DNA of 64,000 nt from NCBI GenBank assembly GCA_006739055.1, contig AP019702.1:3063388-3127387 (forward strand). Reading direction: 5' to 3'. The first letter of the stretch is position 1. Every line of letters starts with the position of its first letter. Below are positions 56,162-64,000 of the stretch, piece by piece. The stretch is from Allostella vacuolata. GTDB lineage: Bacteria > Pseudomonadota > Alphaproteobacteria > ATCC43930 > Allostellaceae. A model generated the notes under the pieces. It was not told the origin of the DNA. It ran no database searches and saw nothing but the letters and a program-made list of their open reading frames with translations. The translations under genes were made by a program, and so were the position numbers.

Positions 56162-56640
56162 GGCAACAACCATAGCACGACGAAGAGCGCGAGCGCTGCC
56201 GTCACGCCGGCGAGCGCATCGTCCAGCATCGCGCCGATGCCGCCCGCCAGGTTACGGTCGACCCAGCCGATCGGTCCCGGCTTCCACACGTCGAACAGGC
56301 GGAAGAGGAGGAAGGCGAGGCCGATCGACAGGGGGTCCGGGAAGGCCGGCACCAGCGCCAGCCATTGGCCGCCGATCTCGTCGACCACCACGTAGGGGGG
56401 GTCGTGCTCGGCGCCGCTCGCCAGCAGCCTGTCGGTGGCGATCGCCCCCAGCGCGAGGACGATCATGGCCGCGACCGCCAGCCAGAGCGGGCCCAGCCAG
56501 TAGTGCAGCGCCGCGCCGGGCACGAGGGCGGCCAGCGAGCCCCAGGTGCCGGGCGCGACGGGCGCCAGGCCGATGCCGCAGCCGGTCGCGACCAGGCGGG
56601 CGGGATGGAAGAAGCGCAGCGGCGGCGGCGGAACCTTCAC
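56158..56640 (-). CDS. pgpA: phosphatidylglycerophosphatase A
   Basis: 160 residues from a GTG at 56640 that overlaps the ispDF stop. Inner-membrane phosphatase making phosphatidylglycerol. Signatures: [18 protein letters not shown] and [20 protein letters not shown] (acidic metal site), then [19 protein letters not shown] and [13 protein letters not shown]. Several hydrophobic segments. The open frame continues upstream inside ispDF but that part has no PgpA similarity. Its 3' end overlaps pncC by 4 bases. Confidence 0.92.
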   Translation of the reverse strand: MKVPPPPLRFFHPARLVATGCGIGLAPVAPGTWGSLAALVPGAALHYWLGPLWLAVAAMIVLALGAIATDRLLASGAEHDPPYVVVDEIGGQWLALVPAFPDPLSIGLAFLLFRLFDVWKPGPIGWVDRNLAGGIGAMLDDALAGVTAALALFVVLWLLP

Positions 56641-57836
56641 GGCAGCCGCACCGTGGCCGCCGCCTGGGCCGCGATGCCCTCGCGCCGGCCGGTGAAGCCC
56701 AGCCCCTCGGTGGTCGTCGCCTTGACGCTGACCCGGTCCGGGTCGAGGCCCAGGATGGCCGCGATCCGCTCCACCATGGCCGCCCGGTGCGGCCCCACCT
56801 TGGGCCGCTCGCAGATGATGGTGAGGTCGACATGGACGATCGCGCCGCCGCGTGCGGCGACCAGTGCTGCGGCGTGGGCGAGGAAGCGGTCGGACGAGGC
56901 GCCGCGCCATTGCGGGTCGCCCGGCGGGAAATGCGCGCCGATGTCGGCCGCGCCGATCGCGCCCAGCACGGCGTCGGTCAGCGCATGGAGCGCCACGTCG
57001 GCGTCGGAATGGCCGGCCAGGCCGCGATCGTGCGGGATGGGCACGCCGCCCAGCCAGACATGGTCGCCGTCGGCGAAGCCGTGCACGTCGAAGCCGGTGC
57101 CGACCCGGGTTTCGCCGGGGGCCGCGGTTGCAAGAATCCGGGCCGCCCGGGCGAGGTCGCCGTCATGGGTGATCTTGATGTTGTCCTCCGCCCCCTGGAC
57201 CAGCGCTACGGCCTCGCCGGCAAGCTCCATAACCTGGGAATCGTCGGTTGGCTCCGCGCCTGCGGCGATGTGGCGATGGGCGGCCAGCAGCCGGTCGAAC
57301 AGGAAGGCCTGGGGCGTCTGCGCGCGCCACAATCCGTCGCGCGGCACGGTGGCGGCGATGGTCTGCCCGGGACCGGCGCGCTTCAGCGTGTCGGCGACCG
57401 GCACCGCGGGGATCGCGCCGGCATGGGTGCGGAGCGCGGCCAGGGCGCGGTCGATGACGGCCGGGTCGACCAGGGGCCGGGCGCCGTCATGGATCATGAT
57501 CCGGGTCGGCGGCGCACAGGCCATGCTCTCCAGCCCGTTACGGACGGACTCCCGGCGGGTCGTCCCGCCCGCGACCGGCGGCAGCAGGCCGAGGCCGGCG
57601 ACCGCCGCCTCGTAGAGCGCCCGGTCGTCGGGATGGATCACCACCCGGATGGTACCGATCGCCGGATGGGCCTGGAACCGTTCGACCGCATGGCGCAGCA
57701 CGGGCCGGCCGGCCAGCAGGGCATATTGCTTGGGAACATCGCCGCCGAAGCGCGCGCCGCGGCCGGCGGCGACGATGATCACGCCGGCGGCGTCCGCAGC
57801 GGGGGCCTTCGAGGCGACAGGCAGGGGCGGGTGCAT
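56637..57836 (-). CDS. ispDF: bifunctional IspD/IspF (MEP cytidylyltransferase / MEcPP synthase)
   Basis: 399 residues from the ATG at 57836. Residues about 17-235 are IspD ([57 protein letters not shown]); about 240-399 are IspF ([20 protein letters not shown] with metal Asp and His, [40 protein letters not shown]). The two non-consecutive steps of the MEP pathway are fused, as in many alphaproteobacteria. dxr of the same pathway is at 10050. Heads the overlapping ispDF-pgpA-pncC operon; no clear ribosome-binding site. Confidence 0.95.
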   Translation of the reverse strand: MHPPLPVASKAPAADAAGVIIVAAGRGARFGGDVPKQYALLAGRPVLRHAVERFQAHPAIGTIRVVIHPDDRALYEAAVAGLGLLPPVAGGTTRRESVRNGLESMACAPPTRIMIHDGARPLVDPAVIDRALAALRTHAGAIPAVPVADTLKRAGPGQTIAATVPRDGLWRAQTPQAFLFDRLLAAHRHIAAGAEPTDDSQVMELAGEAVALVQGAEDNIKITHDGDLARAARILATAAPGETRVGTGFDVHGFADGDHVWLGGVPIPHDRGLAGHSDADVALHALTDAVLGAIGAADIGAHFPPGDPQWRGASSDRFLAHAAALVAARGGAIVHVDLTIICERPKVGPHRAAMVERIAAILGLDPDRVSVKATTTEGLGFTGRREGIAAQAAATVRLP

Positions 57837-57942
57837 GGGGCGGGAACCTAGTCGCCCGGGGCGTCCGGGGAAAGGCCCGACCCGGCCCGGCGGAACGACG
57901 ACCGGCCTTCGCACCGGGCTTGCCGGCGATGTATAGAAGGCC

Positions 57943-58755
57943 ATGCCTGTCTCCGCCGTCCTGCCGTTCCTGGCCACGCTCGCCCTGGTGCCGGCCGTGG
58001 TTGCGGCATTCCGGCCGCCGCCGGGCGGCCGCGACCCGGCCTTCTGGTGGTCGCTTGCGGTCGCGATCGCCGGCCCCGCGGCGCTGGCGCTGCTGCTGGG
58101 CGACCATGGCTGGCGCACCGGCTTCGCCTACACCCTGTGGGTAACCGTCGCCGCGACGGCGGCGGCGTTCGCTGCCCTGGCGGCCTGCGACCGGGCGGGC
58201 GCCCGGCTGGCGCCCCTGCTGCTGCCGTACCTGCTGGTCCTGGCCCTCCTGGCGGTCATCTGGGGCCGGGCACCCGAGCAGCCCCTGCGCGCGCCCATGT
58301 CGGGCTGGCTGTGGGCACACATCGCGGTCGCGATCGTGACCTATGCCCTGGTCGGCCTGGCCGCGGTCGCCTCGCTGGCGGTGACGATCCAGGAGGCGGC
58401 GGTGCGCTGGAAGCGTCCGACCGCCCTCAGCCGGCGCCTGCCGGCGGTGGCCGAGGGCGACCGCATCGCCTTTCGGGCGCTGGGGGCGGCGGCCGTGGTC
58501 CTGGGTGTCGGCCTGGCGACCGGGATCGCGCTCGACGTGATCACCATCGGGCGCTGGATCCGGCTCGACCACAAGACGGTGCTGTCGATCGCGGCCTTCG
58601 TCGCACTGGTCGCGCTGCTGGCGGCCCATGCCCGCTGGGGCACCCGCGGCCGGCGCGGCGCGCGCGCCGTGCTGGTGGTCTGGCTGCTGCTGACGCTGGG
58701 CTATCCCGGCGTCAAGTTCGTCACGGACGTGGTCATCGCCAGGGGCGGGCAGTAA
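57943..58755 (+). CDS. CcsA/HemX-like cytochrome c assembly membrane protein (YpjD type)
   Basis: 270 residues, about eight membrane helices. The later half has the pattern of the cytochrome c assembly (CcmC/CcsA/HemX) family: [20 protein letters not shown], a conserved helix with a His, followed by a loop with [20 protein letters not shown] containing a second His. YpjD-type proteins of this family are linked to haem handling but their exact job is uncertain. It is alone between ispDF (divergent, about 106 bases) and the dusB promoter. Often found next to ffh in other proteobacteria; not so here. Confidence 0.75.
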   Translation: MPVSAVLPFLATLALVPAVVAAFRPPPGGRDPAFWWSLAVAIAGPAALALLLGDHGWRTGFAYTLWVTVAATAAAFAALAACDRAGARLAPLLLPYLLVLALLAVIWGRAPEQPLRAPMSGWLWAHIAVAIVTYALVGLAAVASLAVTIQEAAVRWKRPTALSRRLPAVAEGDRIAFRALGAAAVVLGVGLATGIALDVITIGRWIRLDHKTVLSIAAFVALVALLAAHARWGTRGRRGARAVLVVWLLLTLGYPGVKFVTDVVIARGGQ

Positions 58756-58758
58756 GCC

Positions 58759-58773
58759 GGGGCAATTGGCCCC
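58759..58773 (+). terminator. possible weak terminator before dusB
   Basis: GGGGC-AATTG-GCCCC, a 5-base-pair GC stem right after the stop of the CcsA-like gene, followed by CCAGGTTGCTT. Weak because stem and T run are short. Confidence 0.3.
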
Positions 58774-58811
58774 CAGGTTGCTTGCCCTCCGGTCGATCGA
58801 CGTCCATTTCT

Positions 58812-58841
58812 TTGGTTGCAGTGCAGCAGAAACCGTATAAT
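58812..58841 (+). promoter_or_regulatory. sigma-70-type promoter for dusB-ntrBC
   Basis: TTGGTT (58812-58817), an 18-base spacer and a perfect TATAAT (58836-58841). The start would be near 58848, about 33 bases before the dusB ATG. A 9-base palindrome-like TGCAGTGCA (58817-58825) sits at the -35 edge and might be an operator. Confidence 0.65.
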
Positions 58842-58880
58842 CTGCCTAACTGTTGAGCATTGAGAAGGTCTGCCCAACGA

Positions 58881-59867
58881 ATGAGCATTGAAATCGGTCC
58901 GGTGACGCTCGAAGCCCCGGTCATCCTGGCCCCCATGTCGGGCGTGACCGACCTGCCGTTCCGTCGCCTGGTGAAGCGGCACGGGGCCGGTCTCGTCGTG
59001 TCCGAGATGATCGCCAGCGAGGCGATGATCCGGCAATCGCGCCAGACCCTGCGCATGGCCACCACCGAGGCCGAGGAGCAGCCGATGGCGGTGCAGCTCG
59101 CCGGCTGCGAGCCGCGCGTGATGGCCGAGGCGGCCAAGCTCAATGCCGATCGCGGCGCCCGGATCATCGACATCAATTTCGGCTGCCCGGTGAAGAAGGT
59201 GGTGAACGGCCATGCCGGGTCGGCCCTGATGCGGGACGAGGCCCATGCCGCGCGCATCCTGGAGGCGACGGTCAAGGCCGTGTCGCTGCCGGTGACGCTG
59301 AAGATGCGCACCGGCTGGGACGATTCCACCCGCAACGCGCCGCGACTGGCCCGGATCGCCGAGGAGTGCGGCATCCGGATGGTCACGATCCACGGCCGGA
59401 CGCGCTGCCAGTTCTACGCCGGCCGCGCCGACTGGAGCTTCATCCGTCAGGTCAAGGAGGCGGTGCGCATCCCCGTGATCGCCAACGGCGACGTCACGAC
59501 GCTTGAGGACGTGGCCGAGATCCGCCAGCAGTCGGGCGCCGACGGGGTGATGATCGGCCGCGGCGCCTATGGGCGGCCATGGTTCCTGGCCCAGGCGATG
59601 GAGTTCCTGCGCACCGGCCGGCGGCTGCCCGACCCGCCGCTCGCCGTCCAGCGCGACATCCTGCTCGAGCATTACGACGCCATGCTGGCCCATTATGGCC
59701 ACGAGCCGGGGCTGATGGTCGCGCGCAAGCATGTCGGCTGGTACAGCAAGGGGCTGCCGGGATCGTCCGAGTTCCGCGCCCGGGTCAACCAGGTGGCCGA
59801 GCCGGACCAGGTGCGCGGCCTGATCCGGGATTTCTACGATCCCCAGCTGGATCGGCTGGCCGCCTGA
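58881..59867 (+). CDS. dusB: tRNA dihydrouridine synthase B (NifR3)
   Basis: 328 residues from the ATG at 58881. FMN barrel enzyme that reduces uridine in the tRNA D-loop. [40 protein letters not shown] with the catalytic cysteine, and [18 protein letters not shown] mark the DusB branch. In alphaproteobacteria this gene (nifR3) heads the ntrBC operon, as here: its stop overlaps the ntrB ATG (TGATG). It may affect translation of nitrogen genes only indirectly. Confidence 0.95.
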   Translation: MSIEIGPVTLEAPVILAPMSGVTDLPFRRLVKRHGAGLVVSEMIASEAMIRQSRQTLRMATTEAEEQPMAVQLAGCEPRVMAEAAKLNADRGARIIDINFGCPVKKVVNGHAGSALMRDEAHAARILEATVKAVSLPVTLKMRTGWDDSTRNAPRLARIAEECGIRMVTIHGRTRCQFYAGRADWSFIRQVKEAVRIPVIANGDVTTLEDVAEIRQQSGADGVMIGRGAYGRPWFLAQAMEFLRTGRRLPDPPLAVQRDILLEHYDAMLAHYGHEPGLMVARKHVGWYSKGLPGSSEFRARVNQVAEPDQVRGLIRDFYDPQLDRLAA

Positions 59868-60984
59868 TGGGCCGCCGCGCGATCGCCTGGGCCCGTCGGA
59901 CCGCCCGCCCCGAAGTGGACGCGACCGCCGTCCTGGCCACCCTGGCCGATCCGGTCCTGGTCGTCGACCAGTCCACCGGCATCCGCTTCGGCAACCCCGC
60001 GGCCGAGCAGTTCTTCGACATGGGCCTGCCGACGATGATCGGCCGCCGCCTCGACACGCTGCTGCCGGCCGACAGCCCGATCTGCGCCCTGCTCGCCAAG
60101 GTGCAGGAGGGCGGCGGGCGCATGGTCGAGCACGGGGTCGGCGTCGACACCCCGCGGACCGGGGCCCAGCTGGTGACCGTCCAGGTGGCGCCGCTCGGCG
60201 ACGGGCCGCCGCTCTACGTCGTCGCGCTGCAGCCGCGCTCGGTGGTCGAGCGCATCGACCACCAGCTGACCCACCGCGGGGCCGCGCGCTCGGTCAGCGC
60301 CATGGCCGCCATGCTGGCGCACGAGGTCAAGAACCCGCTGTCCGGGATCCGCGGCGCGGCCCAGCTCCTGGAGCAGAACGCGGGCGAGGCGGACCGCGAG
60401 CTGACCCGGCTGATCTGCGACGAGACCGACCGGATCTGCGCGCTGGTCGACCGCATGGAGGTCTTTTCCGACAGCCGCCCGATCCAGCGCACGGCGGTCA
60501 ACATCCACGAGGTGCTGGAGCATGTCCGCCGGCTGGCGGAGAGCGGGTTCGCCCGCAACGTCCGCTTCATCGAGCTCTACGACCCGTCCCTGCCGCCGGT
60601 TCTGGGCAACCGGGACATGCTGGTGCAGGTCTTGCTTAACCTCGTGAAGAATGCCGCCGAAGCCGTGCCGCAGCAGGGGGGGGAGATCGTCTTGTCCACG
60701 GCCTATCAGCATGGGGTCCGGCTGGCCGTTGCCGGAAGCGACAGCCGCCTGCACCTGCCCCTGGTCGTCACCATCCAGGACAATGGCAGCGGCGTGCCGG
60801 AGAGCCTGCGCGCCAACCTCTTCGACCCCTTCGTCACCACCAAGCATGGCGGCAAGGGCCTGGGCCTCGCGCTCGTCGCCAAGATCATCGACGACCATGG
60901 CGGCCTGATCGAGTTCGACAGCCAGCAGCGCCGGACGACCTTTCGGCTGAAGCTCCCGATGGTCGAGCAAGGGGACATGAACTG

Positions 60985-60985
<1 letters not shown>
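59867..60985 (+). CDS. ntrB: nitrogen regulation sensor kinase NtrB (GlnL)
   Basis: 372 residues, cytosolic kinase with no membrane segment. A PAS domain (about 20-125, [20 protein letters not shown]) is followed by a HisKA domain with the phospho-accepting His152 in [20 protein letters not shown] and a HATPase domain ([13 protein letters not shown] as N box, [33 protein letters not shown]). It phosphorylates NtrC under nitrogen limitation, switched by PII. The code for PQQGGEIV holds a run of eight G bases at 60676-60683. It overlaps dusB and ntrC by one base each. Confidence 0.96.
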
Positions 60986-62430
<1,445 letters not shown>

Positions 62431-62481
62431 GGTGGTCAGATTCGTGAGTTCTTCGCGGATCCCCCGCTGGCGGGCGCAACG

Positions 62482-64000
62482 ATGGCCACGGATTCCGCCG
62501 ACGGAGTGACGAAGTCGCCGAAGCGGCTACGAGGATGGTTGGCACGGTACGGCCTCGCGCGGAAGCTCGCGGTCGCGCTGGCCATCGCCGCCCTGGTTTC
62601 GGGCATCGCCACCTACGTCGTCATCAGCAGCAAGCCGCCCTTCGGGCCGGACCCGAACACGGTTCTGGTCCTGCTCAACCTCGACCTGATCCTCCTGCTG
62701 CTGCTGGGGGCGGTGGTGGCACGCCGGCTGGTGGCGCTGTGGGTCGAGCGGCGGCGCGGCATGGCCGGTGCCCGCCTCCATGTCCGCTTCGTCGCCCTGT
62801 TCAGCCTGCTCGCGGTCACGCCCACCATCGTGGTCGCGGTGTTCTCGTTCCTCTTCTTCCACTTCGGCATCCAGAACTGGTTCAGCCAGACCGTGCGCAC
62901 CGCGGTGGTCGAGTCGCGGGCGGTCGCCTACGCCTATCTGGAGGAGCATCAGAACGTCATCCGCGCCGACGTTTCGGCGATGGCGGCCGACCTCAACCGG
63001 GATTCCTCGCTGTTCATCGGCAACCCGCAGCGCTTCAACCAGATCGTCGCGACCCAGGCCCGGGTGCGCTCGCTGAGCGAGGCCATGGTCTTCGACCGCA
63101 GCGGTCGGGTCCTGGCCCGGTCCAGCATCAGCTTCGCGCTGGAGTTCGAGCCCGTTCCGGAATGGGCGATGGCGGAGGCGCGGTCGGGCATGATCGCGGT
63201 GCTGACCAGCGACACCGACGACCGCGTCCGCGCGCTGACCCGGCTCGACGAGGAGGGCAACGCGTTCCTCTATGTCGGCCGCTTCATCGATCCCCGGGTG
63301 ATCGGCCATCTGGAGCGGACCGAGCGGGCGGTGGCCGAGTATCGCGACCTCGAAGGGCAGCAATCGGGAATCCAGATCACCTTCGCCCTGGTGTTCCTGG
63401 TCGTCGCCCTGCTGCTGCTGCTGGCCGCGGTCTGGGCCGCGCTCATCCTGGCGAATCGCCTGGCGCAGCCGCTGGGCGCGCTGGTCGAGGCCGCCGAGCG
63501 GGTGCGCGGCGGCGATCTCGGCGTGCGCGTCGACGAGCGCCGCAACGGCGATGAGATGGACACGTTGAGCCGCGCCTTCAACCGGATGACCCGGCAGCTG
63601 CAGTCCCAGCGCAGCGAGCTGGTGGAGGCGAACCGGCAGCTGGAGACGCGCCGCCGCTTCACCGAGATGGTGCTGGCCGGCGTCTCGGCCGGGGTCGTCG
63701 GCCTCGATCGCGACGGCGCCATCAACCTGCCCAACCGGTCGGCGTCGATCCTGCTCGACATCGAGATGGAGCAATGGATCGGCGCCGACCTGGCTTCCGC
63801 CGTGCCCGAGATGGCCGACCTGCTGAACGCGGCGCGCGCCGGCGACGGGCGCTCGATCCAGGGCCAGGTGGAACTGCTGCGCGACGGACACAAGCGTACC
63901 CTGATCGTTCGCCTGGCGGCGGAGAAGGCGGGCGACGACACGCAGGGCTACGTCGTCACCTTCGACGACATCACCGAGCTGCTGTCGGCGCAGCGCAAGG
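62482..64000 (+). CDS. ntrY: nitrogen regulation sensor kinase NtrY, 5' part
   Basis: The frame is open from the ATG at 62482 to the window end (506 codons), so the kinase domain is cut off. Three membrane helices in the first 130 residues, a periplasmic region of about 160 residues, a fourth helix (about 290-318), a HAMP domain (LANRLAQPLGALVEAAERVR) and the start of a PAS domain (RFTEMVLAGVSAGVVGLDRD) match NtrY. The partner NtrX is expected just beyond. No in-frame start exists between the ntrC stop and this ATG; no strong ribosome-binding site is seen. Confidence 0.92.
   Translation, partial: MATDSADGVTKSPKRLRGWLARYGLARKLAVALAIAALVSGIATYVVISSKPPFGPDPNTVLVLLNLDLILLLLLGAVVARRLVALWVERRRGMAGARLHVRFVALFSLLAVTPTIVVAVFSFLFFHFGIQNWFSQTVRTAVVESRAVAYAYLEEHQNVIRADVSAMAADLNRDSSLFIGNPQRFNQIVATQARVRSLSEAMVFDRSGRVLARSSISFALEFEPVPEWAMAEARSGMIAVLTSDTDDRVRALTRLDEEGNAFLYVGRFIDPRVIGHLERTERAVAEYRDLEGQQSGIQITFALVFLVVALLLLLAAVWAALILANRLAQPLGALVEAAERVRGGDLGVRVDERRNGDEMDTLSRAFNRMTRQLQSQRSELVEANRQLETRRRFTEMVLAGVSAGVVGLDRDGAINLPNRSASILLDIEMEQWIGADLASAVPEMADLLNAARAGDGRSIQGQVELLRDGHKRTLIVRLAAEKAGDDTQGYVVTFDDITELLSAQRK

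Overview
The window is a stretch of very GC-rich (about 70% by eye) chromosomal core from an alphaproteobacterium, most likely of the Rhodospirillales/Azospirillum type. Four things point there. The order rpsB-tsf-pyrH-frr-uppS-cdsA-dxr-rseP-bamA-skp-lpxD-fabZ-lpxA-lpxI-lpxB uses LpxI rather than LpxH. The pyruvate dehydrogenase E1 beta subunit carries a lipoyl domain. IspD and IspF are fused. dusB(nifR3)-ntrB-ntrC-ntrY is present, and the LexA box is of the GTTC-N7-GTTC type. I find no rRNA, tRNA, CRISPR array, insertion sequence, prophage or obvious transferred island. No gene-free stretch exceeds 300 bases; the longest are the 5' regions of gloA, pdhA, eno, rpsB and lexA (about 130-195 bases).

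Layout. 1-5121: the end of an M20 peptidase gene, dnaE, and a family 2 glycosyltransferase closely following dnaE. 5131-19614: a long plus-strand cluster for translation (rpsB, tsf, frr), UMP kinase, isoprenoid and phospholipid precursors (uppS, cdsA, dxr), envelope assembly (rseP, bamA, skp) and lipid A (lpxD, fabZ, lpxA, lpxI, lpxB). 19592-22965: a minus-strand operon gnnA-gnnB-MFS facing lpxB tail to tail; it probably supplies the 3-amino sugar nucleotide for an amide-linked lipid A. 23158-29709: glyoxalase I, a small membrane protein, gltA, gltX, comEC and lexA. 29885-39549: a minus-strand series ppiD-trpE, then (after an inverted polysaccharide-deacetylase gene) trpG-trpD-trpC-moaC-moeA-mepA, in which every junction overlaps.

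39688-46170: tpiA, secG, pyrG, two phosphodiesterase-type genes, a small membrane protein and kdsA. 46184-55692: a 2OG-Fe(II) oxygenase divergent from eno, then ftsB, pdhA-pdhB-pdhC-lpdA, lipA and a COQ10/RatA-like gene. This joins the end of glycolysis, acetyl-CoA formation and lipoate synthesis. 55661-57836: ispDF-pgpA-pncC on the minus strand. 57943-64000: a CcsA/HemX-like membrane protein and the nitrogen-regulation operon dusB-ntrB-ntrC-ntrY, with ntrY cut by the window end.

Almost all genes are recognisable housekeeping genes. The points of most interest are the probable GlcN3N-lipid A module, strong hairpins at the pdhA/pdhB and pdhC/lpdA junctions, the trp-moa-mepA overlap chain with an inverted gene inside the trp locus, and a LexA operator sitting on the lexA -10 box. 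I did not see a wholly new system.
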